In this document: in pieces, positions 16,870-25,503 of the stretch | How the letters are laid out: each line of letters begins with the position of its first letter | How positions within the stretch are numbered: the first letter of the stretch is position 1 | Source of the DNA: DASPLX01 sp035627375 | GTDB taxonomy: Bacteria > Pseudomonadota > Gammaproteobacteria > Burkholderiales > Burkholderiaceae_D | Reading direction: 5' to 3' | Assembly: GCA_035627375.1 (NCBI GenBank) | Contig: DASPLX010000007.1 | Coordinates: 106,463 to 170,462 of the forward strand | Length of the DNA stretch: 64,000 nt | Position numbers and translations under genes: made by a program | Notes under the pieces: generated by a model | Database searches by the model: none | Told to the model about the DNA's origin: nothing | What the model saw: only the letters and a program-made list of their open reading frames with translations

Positions 16870-18413
16870 TTTTGCGCTCCGCGCGATCCGGTCGGCGGCG
16901 GCGCCGTCGGCACGATGCGGGTCAATTCGAATTCGCCGTCCTTCGTTTGGCGAAAATCGAAATGCACGCTGTCGCCGGTCTTGACGTTATTCGGCATGCC
17001 ATCAACCGGCGGCTTGAAATCCATCGTCATCGCGCCCCACTTGAGCGACGGGATCGGTTCATGCGAAATCGTGACGGCATCCCTGTCGATAGCCTCGACC
17101 CGGCCCGCGCCATGATGCGCGACGGCCGCGGGTTGCGCTTGCTCCATGCGCGCGGCGACGCCCTTCAGGCTGGCTTCCGAATCGATCAGGAACTGGCCCG
17201 ACACGACCACTTGCATGCCGGCCTCGAGCCCCTTGCGGATCTCGGTCATGCCCTCGGCTTCGGCGCCGGTCTCCACCTCGGCCTGCGCGAACTTGCCGCC
17301 GTCGTGCGCGACGATCACGATGCTCCGCTTGCCGGTCCGGATCACCGCCTCGCTCGGCACCGCCAGCACGTCGCGCGGCGCCGCCGGCGCGAAATCGACG
17401 GTAGCGAACATGCCGGGCAGCAGGCGATGATCCGGGTTCCGCAATTCGACGCGCGCCTTGACCGTCCGCGTCTCGGCGCTCACTTCGGGCAGGATGGCGC
17501 TCACCTTGCCCTTGAACACCTCGTTCTGCAGGGCCGGCGTACGCGCCTCGACCGCTTGTCCGGGCCGCGATTGCGCGGCCCGGCTTTCCGGAACCTCGGC
17601 ATTGACCCAGACCGTATCGATGCCGTTGATGCGAAACAGCGGCGCTCCCGCCATGACGGTCATGCCTTCGCGCGCCGCGAGCTCGCCGACCACGCCGCCG
17701 ATCGGCGCCGTGACGGTCAAGCGTGCCCGCACCTTGCCGCTGCTCTCCACCGCACGAACCTGGTCTTCGCTCATGCCCGCCAGCAGCATGCGCTGCCGCG
17801 CCGCCTCCACCAGGCCATCGAGGCCGCTCAGGGCACCAGCGGCGTTGCCGCGCATGCGCCGCGCCGCCAGGTATTCCTCCTGCACCGCCACCCACTCCGG
17901 CACGTACAGTTCCGCCAGCGGCTGCCCCTTGCGCACCGGGTCGAGCGGCGCGCGCACCAGCAAGCGCTCGACGAAACCGTTGCCGCGCGCCTGCACCAGC
18001 GCCACGTCGCGCTCGTTCCAGGTGACCGAGCCGACCGCCGCGAACTCGGCGCCGAGATCGGTTTTCACGACCTCCGCCGTCCGTATGCCGAGGCTCTGCT
18101 GCATGCGCGGGCTGATCGCTATCTTGCCGTCGTCGCCTCCCTCTTCCGCATAGACCGGCACCAGTTGCATGTCCATGAAAGGCGACTTGCCCGGCTTGTC
18201 GAATTTCTGGCCCGGCACCATCGGATCATGCCAATAGAGAACGCGCTTGCCGGTCTCCGGATCGATGTTCACGGCTGCTGCGGCACCAGGCTTGGCCAAG
18301 GACGCCGGCGCGCTCTTCTGTCCCGCGCTCACACCTAAGCCGTACAAGCCGTAACCACCCGCGCCCAACACGCCTGCCGCCGCCAGCACCCAAAGAATCG
18401 TCTTGTTGTTCAT
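16866..18413 (-). CDS. cusB: RND periplasmic adaptor CusB with C-terminal CusF-like domain
   Basis: A 515-residue membrane-fusion protein that links CusA to CusC. The N-terminal anchor is MNNKTILWVLAAAGVLGAGG. A heavy-metal-binding segment follows (YWHDPMVPGQKFDKPGKSPF), then the lipoyl/barrel-sandwich and hairpin regions. The last 75 residues form a CusF-like copper chaperone domain, with the ligand pattern H...W..M.M in ISHEPIPSLKWGAMTMDF. In E. coli CusF is a separate protein, so this is a fusion. The ATG at 18413 overlaps the cusC stop as ATGA, indicating translational coupling; an upstream in-frame extension lies wholly inside cusC. Confidence 0.93.
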   Translation of the reverse strand: MNNKTILWVLAAAGVLGAGGYGLYGLGVSAGQKSAPASLAKPGAAAAVNIDPETGKRVLYWHDPMVPGQKFDKPGKSPFMDMQLVPVYAEEGGDDGKIAISPRMQQSLGIRTAEVVKTDLGAEFAAVGSVTWNERDVALVQARGNGFVERLLVRAPLDPVRKGQPLAELYVPEWVAVQEEYLAARRMRGNAAGALSGLDGLVEAARQRMLLAGMSEDQVRAVESSGKVRARLTVTAPIGGVVGELAAREGMTVMAGAPLFRINGIDTVWVNAEVPESRAAQSRPGQAVEARTPALQNEVFKGKVSAILPEVSAETRTVKARVELRNPDHRLLPGMFATVDFAPAAPRDVLAVPSEAVIRTGKRSIVIVAHDGGKFAQAEVETGAEAEGMTEIRKGLEAGMQVVVSGQFLIDSEASLKGVAARMEQAQPAAVAHHGAGRVEAIDRDAVTISHEPIPSLKWGAMTMDFKPPVDGMPNNVKTGDSVHFDFRQTKDGEFELTRIVPTAPPPTGSRGAQK

Positions 18414-19732
18414 TTCACCGCTCCGTTTGCGGTCCCGCGCGGCGCGGCACCGGAGGCGCCCGATCGCGGCGCCAGGAAATTGAGTTGCGTCCACAGCCGG
18501 GCCGTTTCCATCTCGCGCTGCAATAACTGCATCCGCGCTTCCAGCTCGTTGCGACGCGCCATCAGCACCTCCGCCAGCGTGCCGCGGTTGCCGCGATAGG
18601 CAGCGAGCGCCGCCTGCGTGCGCTCGCCGGCCAGCGGCACGAGATCCCGTTGCAGACGCGCCGCCCGCTCGCGGCTGCTATCCCACTCGTTGATCAGCGC
18701 GCGCACTTCGGCGCCATGCGCACGCGCCGCATCCTCATGCCGCGCCCGCGCCTGCTCGGCCAGCGCCAGCTTGGACGCGAGTTCGCGATCCTGGCGGTTC
18801 CGGCGATCCCATGGCAACGGAATCGAAACGGCGACCGACACCATGTTGTCGTAAGCCGGGCCGCGCTGGTTGAACATCAGCTCGACGCTCCAGTCCGCTT
18901 TCCGGTTTGCCTCCGCCAGCCGCGCCTCGGATTGCGCGAGCTCGCGCTGCTTCGCCGCCACCGCCAGTTGCGGATGGTGCGCCAGTTGCGCTTCGAGCGA
19001 TGCGCGATCGAGCGCCAGCGTATCGAGCGAGGGCCTGTCCGCCAGCGGCAGATCGGCGGCCTCGCCGATCCAGCGGGCCAGCATGAGCCTGGCGTTGCCG
19101 ATGCGGCGCCGGATATCGGCCGCCAAGTCATCGAGCGCGACCAGCGCGCCGCGCGCCGCCAGCACATCGGCCTGGCTGCCGCGCCCGGCCCGATAGGCGG
19201 CCTGCGCCGCCTCGATCTCCAGCTTGGCCTCGACGGACTGCGCCGCGACCAGCGCCGCCATTCGCTCCGCGTAATAGCGGTCGAACCAGGCTTGCGCGGT
19301 ATCGCGCTCGATCACCGCGATCGCGGCATCCCGCTCGGCAAGTCCTTTCTCCACTTCCTTTTCGAAACGTTCGGCGCGCAGGCGCAGCTTGTCGGCGCGC
19401 GTGATTTCCTGCATCACGCCGATGCGGCGCATGGTCATGCCATCCCGCGTCGCGCTGAAGCGGTCGGCCCCCTCGACCGGCAGGTTGTCGATGCCGACCG
19501 TCAGCACCGGGTCCGGCCGCTGCCCGGCCGCGACCACCATCTCGCGCGCCGCCGCCACGGCATGGTCATGCGCCGCCACCTGGCGCGACGACGCGACGGC
19601 GCGGCGCTGCGCCTCGGCCAGCGTCAAGGGCGGATCGGCGGCGCTTGCTCGCAAGGGCAAGGCGAGACTGGAAAGTAAAAGCGAAACTAGAACGGGCCGC
19701 GCAAAGGCACGACCGGCATGGCGAAGCGACAT
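18410..19732 (-). CDS. cusC: Outer-membrane efflux channel CusC (TolC family)
   Basis: A 440-residue outer-membrane factor. The ATG at 19732 is preceded by GGAGG and followed by a signal peptide (VLVSLLLSSLALPLRASA-A). The mature protein has two long coiled-coil halves typical of TolC-like proteins, beginning DPPLTLAEAQRRAVASSRQV and including the internal repeat near RDREL/LEARMQLLQREMETARLW. It forms the trimeric exit duct for the CusBA pump. No lipobox Cys is seen, unlike E. coli CusC. The gene lies directly upstream of cusB. Confidence 0.88.
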   Translation of the reverse strand: MSLRHAGRAFARPVLVSLLLSSLALPLRASAADPPLTLAEAQRRAVASSRQVAAHDHAVAAAREMVVAAGQRPDPVLTVGIDNLPVEGADRFSATRDGMTMRRIGVMQEITRADKLRLRAERFEKEVEKGLAERDAAIAVIERDTAQAWFDRYYAERMAALVAAQSVEAKLEIEAAQAAYRAGRGSQADVLAARGALVALDDLAADIRRRIGNARLMLARWIGEAADLPLADRPSLDTLALDRASLEAQLAHHPQLAVAAKQRELAQSEARLAEANRKADWSVELMFNQRGPAYDNMVSVAVSIPLPWDRRNRQDRELASKLALAEQARARHEDAARAHGAEVRALINEWDSSRERAARLQRDLVPLAGERTQAALAAYRGNRGTLAEVLMARRNELEARMQLLQREMETARLWTQLNFLAPRSGASGAAPRGTANGAVK

Positions 19733-19843
19733 GAGACCTCCACACTGCGGCGAACGAGGACGAGCACCGGCAAAGACGGCGCGAACGACGGGCACGACGC
19801 AGGCAGCCTGGGCCGGCCGCGTCGTATCAAGCAGTGCGGGAGG

Positions 19844-20239
19844 CTAGTTACGGAAGCAGCAGTGGCGAATGGAAAGAGGAGGCGCAGTCGCCCTGGCGAG
19901 CGCGGGTTCCGGCGCCGGCCTGGCGGCGGCATGCAGCGCATCGAGCACCGGCTCGATATCGTTCACCAATGCGGCGGGAATGAAAGGCGGTATCTGCGGC
20001 GCGGACGGCTTGTCGAGCGACTGGTCGGCGGCCTGGCCGTAGGCGTAACAAAGCACCGGCTGCTCGGCATCCATCTCCTCGCAACCTGCCATCACCGGCT
20101 GCGCCGGCTCCGCGGCCTGCAGCATCCGCGCGACATCCAGGTTCGGGCATGCATAGGCCGCCACGGCAAGCTGCATGAACAGCACGCCGAACAGCGCCAC
20201 CAGCGCGGTGACGAAGCGAGAGGTACGGGTCGGTTTCAT
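19844..20239 (-). CDS. Small exported Cys-containing protein heading the cus operon
   Basis: A 131-residue protein from the ATG at 20239. The N-terminus MKPTRTSRFVTALVALFGVLFMQLAVAAYA is a signal peptide. The mature part has four isolated cysteine sites (ACPN, AGCEEMD, VLCYAYG and a terminal HCC), Met and acidic residues, and a Pro-rich centre, but no domain I recognise. Small Cys/His-containing exported proteins often precede Cus/Czc operons. A copper-binding or regulatory role is inferred from context and composition alone. It lies 111 bp upstream of cusC on the same strand. Confidence 0.6.
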   Translation of the reverse strand: MKPTRTSRFVTALVALFGVLFMQLAVAAYACPNLDVARMLQAAEPAQPVMAGCEEMDAEQPVLCYAYGQAADQSLDKPSAPQIPPFIPAALVNDIEPVLDALHAAARPAPEPALARATAPPLSIRHCCFRN

Positions 20240-20572
20240 TTTTCGTTGGGCCGGAATCCAGTATAGTCGCGCCGAGGCCTCGGAACTGACATTCAGATCA
20301 AATTTTGCGGGAAAGAGATTAGGATCGATTAAAAATTGCAACTTTTGAAAGCATCGTGTTCGAAGAGAAGGTGCTTCATTTTCAACGAATTCCGAATGGC
20401 ATCGTCATTGTTTTCCGCTGAACCGCGCACGGTATTGGATTTAATGTTAAGGGGCAATCTCTGACGATGGGAAACAGTTTGCGTTCGCGCCATTCATCGG
20501 ATTGATGCCGCTCCGGCGTTTCCTGCTTGCCATGACTTGTTTCTTACCTGCGTAACCTGTCGACGTGTCTCG
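20240..20572. other. Intergenic region upstream of the cus genes
   Basis: A 333-bp stretch between the small cus-locus protein and the transposase remnant. Apart from the candidate promoter at its left end I see no gene. Base composition is clearly more AT-rich than in the flanking genes, in keeping with a regulatory region or the edge of an inserted segment. Confidence 0.5.
20260..20290 (-). promoter_or_regulatory. Candidate promoter with 12-bp palindrome upstream of the cus genes
   Basis: On the minus strand a TATACT (20260-20265) is preceded by the perfect palindrome CCGAGGCCTCGG (20272-20283). A dyad close upstream of the -10, in a long spacer, is typical of MerR/CueR-type metal-controlled promoters. 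No good -35 hexamer is visible, so this remains tentative. Confidence 0.35.
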
Positions 20573-21040
20573 CTATTGCTCTGGTGGATCAGTCCGGCCT
20601 GACTTTTCTGACGGTCGCGGCAGCGAAGTCAGACCTGAATTCCCGCCCGTGCGCCGGCATCGCCCGGACGATGCGCGCCGATCGGCGCAAATAACCGTCG
20701 CCTCGCCCGCAGATGCCTTGCAGGCGTTCCTTGCTGCCGCTTGAATGCTGCTTCGTCGCCCGGCCAGGATAGGCTGCCAATTGCCTCCCTTGATGGAACC
20801 ATCCTGGACGCGATGCAGCCAAGACTGTCTGGGCTTGCGGAGCCTTGACGGCAACGGATCACATGCCGGGGCGACAGGCGGCTTCGCAAATCGCCGCCGC
20901 ATCGGCTGCATCATGCTTGTTGCCTGTGACATATGCGCTCGTCGCAACGTCCTACGTACGACCGCCTTGCCGTGATGGTCCACGTCATGTATTGCGAACA
21001 CCCGTTTTGCCAGATCTATGCCGATCGTCATAATATGCAT
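20573..21040 (-). pseudogene. Decayed IS110-family transposase
   Basis: The intact start MHIMTIGIDLAKRVFAIHDVDHHGK is the DEDD-domain N-terminus of IS110 transposases. Further homologous pieces occur in other frames: VTGNKHDAADAAAICEAACR (about 20865-20950) and GRQLAAYPGRATKQHSSGSK followed by ERLQGICGRGDGYLRR (about 20680-20790). In intact IS110 proteins these lie several hundred residues apart in total, so the middle of the gene has been deleted and the frame is broken at least twice. No functional protein can be made. It is the remnant of an insertion between the copper locus and the APC permease. Confidence 0.85.
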
Positions 21041-21190
21041 GTCGGACTCCTCGCCTCGTGTGCTTAGTCAACTCATCCGCTTTGGCACATCGATGCCGTC
21101 TGCACAGGAGCCCTCCCTTCCTCATTTGCTCCCGCCCAAGAAGACAGCATCCAGAGCATTTGTCCTGTTCGTCCCGGCTCGCGCCTGATT
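21041..21190 (-). mobile_element. Probable left-end non-coding part of the IS110-family remnant
   Basis: The 150 bp upstream of the broken transposase carry no ORF. A GAGTCC Shine-Dalgarno-like segment sits just before its ATG. In IS110 elements this non-coding end specifies the bridge RNA that guides recombination. I cannot delimit the end or show the RNA loops, so this is an inference from position. Confidence 0.35.
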
Positions 21191-21275
21191 GACACTTCTC
21201 TATCGCCGGCGCTCGTCCGAAAACTTTCGGTGTCCCCATCCATCGCATACGAAGCCGACAACAGCGAGGCGCACC

Positions 21276-22685
21276 ATGCCCGATTTCAAGATTGCGTCCG
21301 ATCACTCCGCCGGTGCCTCGATAAAAGGCGCGCCGCGGTCGACAGTGAAATTGCATGAAGCGGTCGCGCTGATCGTAGGCATCGTCATCGGCGTCGGTAT
21401 CTTCAAGGCGCCCTCGATGGTGGCCGGCATGACCGGCGACGCGGCGTGGATGTTCGGCGCATGGGCACTAGGCGGCGTGATTTCCGTCATCGGCGCCCTC
21501 TGCTATGCGGAATTGTCCACTGCCTATTCGCATGCCGGAGGCGATTACCATTTCCTGCGTCGCGCCTATGGTCGATCCGTGTCGTTTCTGTTCGCGTGGG
21601 CGCGTTTCTCGGTCATCTCCACCGGTTCGATCGCTTTGCTTGCCTTCGTTTTCGGCGATTACATGAATCAGATATTGCCGCTGAACGCCGCCAATCCGAA
21701 CTGGGGCTCGGCGTTCTACGCGAGCGCGGCCGTCGTCGTGCTCTCGTGGATCAATATCTACGGTCTCAAGACCGGGCTGACGACCCAATCATGGCTGACC
21801 CTCGTCGAAATCGGCGGCCTGCTGTTGATCGTGGCCGCCGCATTGGCGACGATCGGCGACGGACGCGCCGCCGCGTCGGTGCATACGGCGGCAGTCTCGT
21901 CGCCGCCAGCATCGTTCGGCATGGCGATGGTATTCGTGCTGCTCACTTACGGCGGCTGGAACGAGGCAGCATACCTCAGCGCGGAACTCAGGGATGCGCA
22001 CCGCAACATGGTGAAAGCGCTGGTGTCATCCATTTTCATCATTACCTTGCTGTATCTGCTCGTGACCTGGGCGTACTGGAAAGGCATGGGCCTGGCCGGC
22101 ATGGCAAACTCCGAAGCGATCGCGGCGGATCTGTTGCGGCGCGCCTTCGGCCCCACTGGAGAAAAAATCGTTTCGGCAACGATTGCGATCACCGCGCTCA
22201 CCTCCATCAACGCCACGATGATCGTCGGCGCCCGCTCCAGCTATGCGGCCGGCCGGGACTGGCCGGTACTGGCACGGCTGGGCGTATGGAACGAAGCTCG
22301 AGGCACGCCGGTCAATGCCTTGCGGATCCAATGCGCCGTCGCACTGCTCCTGACAATGCTGGGCGCGCTCAACGGCAGCGGATTCAAGACGATGGTCGAA
22401 TTCACTGCGCCGGTGTTCTGGCTGTTCTTCCTGCTCTCCGGCCTGTCGTTGTTCGTGCTGCGCATACGCGAACCGGCCGCCGAAAGGCCGTTCAAGGTTC
22501 CCCTGTTCCCGGTTCTGCCGCTCGTGTTCTGCGCAGCGTGCGCGTACATGTTGTGGGCCAGCCTATCGTATGTCCATAGCCAATCCCTGGGCGGCTGGAA
22601 CGCCGCATGGATCGGCGTCGGCGTATTGGCCGTCGGAATCGTATTGCTGCTGTTCGTGCGCGCGCCCGGGGACAGGCCGGCATGA
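21276..22685 (+). CDS. APC-superfamily amino acid permease
   Basis: A 469-residue inner-membrane protein with about 12 hydrophobic helices. The first is preceded by KLHEAVALIVGIVIGVGIFK, whose GVGIF is the usual substrate-binding break in helix 1 of APC transporters. Later helices include LLTYGGWNEAAYLSAEL, again typical of the family. It probably imports or exchanges amino acids; the specificity cannot be told. The ATG at 21276 follows GAGG and gives a normal N-terminus. It lies 40 bp upstream of the exported methyltransferase gene on the same strand. Confidence 0.85.
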   Translation: MPDFKIASDHSAGASIKGAPRSTVKLHEAVALIVGIVIGVGIFKAPSMVAGMTGDAAWMFGAWALGGVISVIGALCYAELSTAYSHAGGDYHFLRRAYGRSVSFLFAWARFSVISTGSIALLAFVFGDYMNQILPLNAANPNWGSAFYASAAVVVLSWINIYGLKTGLTTQSWLTLVEIGGLLLIVAAALATIGDGRAAASVHTAAVSSPPASFGMAMVFVLLTYGGWNEAAYLSAELRDAHRNMVKALVSSIFIITLLYLLVTWAYWKGMGLAGMANSEAIAADLLRRAFGPTGEKIVSATIAITALTSINATMIVGARSSYAAGRDWPVLARLGVWNEARGTPVNALRIQCAVALLLTMLGALNGSGFKTMVEFTAPVFWLFFLLSGLSLFVLRIREPAAERPFKVPLFPVLPLVFCAACAYMLWASLSYVHSQSLGGWNAAWIGVGVLAVGIVLLLFVRAPGDRPA

Positions 22686-22725
22686 GTCCGCCGCTTCACA
22701 TTCAACCCTCAACCAGGAGAAACGC

Positions 22726-23304
22726 ATGAAACCGCATCTCGCCGCCCTATTCCGGACGTTTTTCGCCGGCGTCCTGCTTGTTCTGCTCAGCACGTTCGCG
22801 GCTGCGCAAAAATCCATGCGGCTGGACGTTCCCTACGTACCCACGCCGCAGAGCGTGGTCGACAAAATGCTCGATCTCGCCAAGGTAAAGGCAGGTGATG
22901 TGGTCTACGATCTCGGCTGCGGCGACGGCCGCATCGTGGTCACCGCGGCGAAGGAGCGCGGAGCGCGCGGGGTCGGCATCGATCTCAATCCGGAACGCAT
23001 CGCCGAAGCCAATGCCAACGCAAAAAAAGCCGGCGTCGCCCAAAAAGTGAAATTCGTGGTCGGCGATCTTTACAAGGCCGATTTTTCGGATGCCAACGTG
23101 GTGACCTTGTACCTGCTACCCGAGGTCAATCGCAAGCTGCGTCCGCAACTCTGGAAACAGCTGAAGGTGGGGACGCGCGTGGTATCCCACGACTTCGACA
23201 TGGGCAACGAGTGGCCGCCGGAAAAAGAAGAAATGGTGGACGGCAAGACGGTTTATCTCTGGACGATCACGGAAGAGAACAAGCGGGCCGCTCGATCAAT
23301 GTAA
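22726..23304 (+). CDS. Class I SAM-dependent methyltransferase with signal peptide
   Basis: A 192-residue protein. AGGAG precedes the ATG at 22726. The N-terminus MKPHLAALFRTFFAGVLLVLLSTFAAAQ is a clear signal peptide or anchor. The rest is a compact Rossmann methyltransferase: VVYDLGCGDGRIVV (SAM motif I, about 60-73), VGIDLNPERIAEA (motif II, acidic D), and the post-motif strand VVTLYLLPEVNRKLRP. The substrate is unknown. Methyltransferases in the periplasm are unusual because SAM is cytosolic, so membrane anchoring facing the cytoplasm is also possible. Confidence 0.8.
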   Translation: MKPHLAALFRTFFAGVLLVLLSTFAAAQKSMRLDVPYVPTPQSVVDKMLDLAKVKAGDVVYDLGCGDGRIVVTAAKERGARGVGIDLNPERIAEANANAKKAGVAQKVKFVVGDLYKADFSDANVVTLYLLPEVNRKLRPQLWKQLKVGTRVVSHDFDMGNEWPPEKEEMVDGKTVYLWTITEENKRAARSM

Positions 23305-23307
23305 AAA

Positions 23308-24642
23308 CTACTCGTCCCCGACCTCGGACATGTCGGCTCCGAGCAGCAATTGCGCCGTCTCGCTCGGCAAGGCTTCGACCGACTTGAGCTTGCGCGCCAT
23401 CTGGCGCGTGCGGGTCTCGGCCTGTTCGATATTCTTGGCGGCGCGTTCCAGCGTGTTCTTGGTCGCGGCCAGCACGTCGCCGAACTTGCCGAATTCGGTC
23501 TTCACCGCGCCCAGCACTTGCCACACTTCCGACGAGCGTTTCTCCAGCGCCAGGGTGCGGAATCCCATCTGCAGGCTGTTGAGCAAGGCCGATAGCGTGG
23601 ACGGCCCGGCGATGCTGACGCGGCAGCTACGCTGCAATTCGTCGGCCAGGCCGGGGCGGCGCATCACTTCGGCATACAAGCCTTCGGTCGGCAGGAACAG
23701 GATCGCGAAATCGGTCGTGAGCGGCGGCGACAAGTATTTCTCCGCAATCGTCTTGGCTTCGAGGCGAACCGCGCGTTCCAATTCCTTGCCGGCGGCCGTG
23801 ACGACCTCGGCGTCGGCATGTTCGGCGGCTTCAACCAGGCGCTCGTATTGCTCTTTCGGAAATTTGGCATCGATCGGCATCCATACCGGCCGCTCGCCAT
23901 CGTCCTGGCCCGGCAGCTTGATCGCGAATTCGACGCGCTCGCCGGAGCCGGGCACGGTTTCGACATTCTTGGCGTACTGATCCGGCGTCAACATTTGCTC
24001 GAGCAGCATTTCCAGCTGCACTTCGCCCCAGGTACCGCGCGTCTTCACGTTCGTCAACACGCGTTTCAGGTCGCCGACGCCGATGGCAAGCTGCTGCATC
24101 TCGCCGAGGCCCTGGTGCACTTTCTCGAGCCGGTCCGACACCAGCTTGAAGGATTCGCCGAGCCGCTGCTCGAGCGTGGCATGCAGCTTTTCGTCGACGG
24201 TGCGCCGCATCTCCTCGAGGCGCAATGCATTGTCGCTCTGCAAGTCCTTGATCTTGGTTTCAAGCGTCGCCCGGATTTCGGTCATGCGCTGCGCATTGGA
24301 TTCGCTCAAGGCGGTAAGCGATTGATGCAGCGTATCGCCGAAGCGTTTCAGCGCGGCCGCCTGCTCCTCGCGCCCGGTCTGGCCTTGCAGGGTCAGCGTC
24401 TGCTGGAACTGCGCGAGCGTCGCGCTCAATTCCTGGCGGTTGCTCTGCGCGCTGTTCAGCACCTGGTTGCGCAGTTCGCGTTCGATGCGCTCGCCGGTCT
24501 GCTGCTGGTGCTGCTGCAATTCGCTTTGCAACCGCGCAAGCTGGACATTCATGTCGCCGTTGCGGCCGCGCATCAGCAGCACCACTTGCAGCACGACGCC
24601 GGTGGACAACAGGAACAGCAATATCAATTCGACATTCGTCAT
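23308..24642 (-). CDS. rmuC: DNA recombination protein RmuC
   Basis: A 444-residue protein from the ATG at 24642. A single N-terminal membrane helix (VELILLFLLSTGVVLQVVLL) is followed by a long coiled coil (about 30-190). The nuclease-like RmuC domain follows with TRGTWGEVQLEMLLEQMLTPDQY, MPIDAKFPKEQYERL and FLPTEGLYAEV. RmuC limits rearrangements between inverted repeats; its biochemical activity is not well defined. The reading frame runs further upstream through the haemoglobin gene, but the chosen start lies 5 nt after that gene's stop. It converges with the methyltransferase gene. Confidence 0.93.
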   Translation of the reverse strand: MTNVELILLFLLSTGVVLQVVLLMRGRNGDMNVQLARLQSELQQHQQQTGERIERELRNQVLNSAQSNRQELSATLAQFQQTLTLQGQTGREEQAAALKRFGDTLHQSLTALSESNAQRMTEIRATLETKIKDLQSDNALRLEEMRRTVDEKLHATLEQRLGESFKLVSDRLEKVHQGLGEMQQLAIGVGDLKRVLTNVKTRGTWGEVQLEMLLEQMLTPDQYAKNVETVPGSGERVEFAIKLPGQDDGERPVWMPIDAKFPKEQYERLVEAAEHADAEVVTAAGKELERAVRLEAKTIAEKYLSPPLTTDFAILFLPTEGLYAEVMRRPGLADELQRSCRVSIAGPSTLSALLNSLQMGFRTLALEKRSSEVWQVLGAVKTEFGKFGDVLAATKNTLERAAKNIEQAETRTRQMARKLKSVEALPSETAQLLLGADMSEVGDE

Positions 24643-24647
24643 GGTGA

Positions 24648-25058
24648 TCAACCCTCGCGGTTCCGCATCCAGTCGGCGGTCTGATAGAAGGAATGCATCA
24701 GCCGCTCCTGCAACTCTTCCTCCACGCCGACATCCTGCATCGCCCAGGCCATGCAGCGCAGCCATTGGTCGCGCTCGCTCGATGCGATCGGATATGGCAG
24801 GTGGCGCGCCCGCAGGCGCGGATGGCCGAAGCGTTCGATGTACAGGTCCGGACCGCCGGTCCAGCCGCACAGAAACCAGTGGAGCTTGTCGCGCGAGCCC
24901 TCGAGCGTGGCGGGATGCAAGGCGCGGATGCCGGCGAATTCGGGTTCCAGGTCCATCAAATCGTAGAAACGGTCGACCAGTTCGCGCAGACCGGTTTCGC
25001 CGCCGAGCAATTCGAATGCGGATGGGTGGGATTGTTGCTGGGTATCTTCTTGAGCCAT
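24648..25058 (-). CDS. Truncated haemoglobin, group II
   Basis: A 136-residue globin of the 2-on-2 group II type. Recognisable points are FELLGGETGLRELVDRFYDLM (helix B with Tyr), FLCGWTGGPDLYIERFGHP, RLRARHLPYPI with the proximal His, and RDQWLRCM with the Trp of helix G. It binds haem and O2 or NO and may help in NO or oxygen handling. The ATG at 25058 is chosen because the upstream extension (RRMERCAIIRA) is not globin-like. It lies 5 nt upstream of rmuC, so the two are probably co-transcribed. Confidence 0.9.
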   Translation of the reverse strand: MAQEDTQQQSHPSAFELLGGETGLRELVDRFYDLMDLEPEFAGIRALHPATLEGSRDKLHWFLCGWTGGPDLYIERFGHPRLRARHLPYPIASSERDQWLRCMAWAMQDVGVEEELQERLMHSFYQTADWMRNREG

Positions 25059-25503
25059 AGCGCGAATGATAGCGCATCGTTCCATGCGCCGAAGAAAAGC
25101 GGTGACGGGTAAGCGGTGAGATAAGCGGAGGTCAAGAAACGTCATCCGCAGTCATGACGCATGCCAAACCAAGCGCACCGACGCTGCCTAACATGAATTC
25201 ACGGCCGTCGAAGCCGGCCCGGCGCGGGAAGCAGCGCGCGAAGCGTAGCGAGCGGCGCAACTTTCTTGGAGAAAGATGCGGTCGCGAAAGTTCATTTCGA
25301 GATCGCCGTTCGGTTGAGCTATCGCAAGAATTCCCTTGACGACACTCAAGCGCGGCATAAGCGGGGATTTCGGCGAGATTCAAATAAGCAGCGTTGACAA
25401 AATAATAATTTCGCAAGGTACAGGGACGGAGGCGATCGGCGGCCGGCCACATAGGCGCCGTCGCGGGATGAATATAACCGCGGGATGAGATGCAAGGTGG
25501 CAC
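25059..25503. other. Intergenic region upstream of the exopolysaccharide genes
   Basis: A 445-bp region without a recognisable gene. It becomes AT-rich near 25380-25412 and contains a perfect TTGACA at 25394-25399, with only a weak -10 (GGTACA) 17 bp downstream. It is the probable location of the promoter for the plus-strand exopolysaccharide operon. An upstream activator may compensate for the weak -10. Confidence 0.45.

Noticed and set aside
12781..17115. A 1444-codon open frame on the plus strand opposite cusA
   Set aside because: Overlaps moeA in another frame and cusA on the opposite strand. The translated product is Arg/His-rich with no motif, whereas both overlapped genes are certain.
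25394..25422. TTGACA with GGTACA as a full sigma-70 promoter of the exopolysaccharide operon
   Set aside because: The -10 matches the consensus at only two positions, so I list it only as a hint in the intergenic entry.
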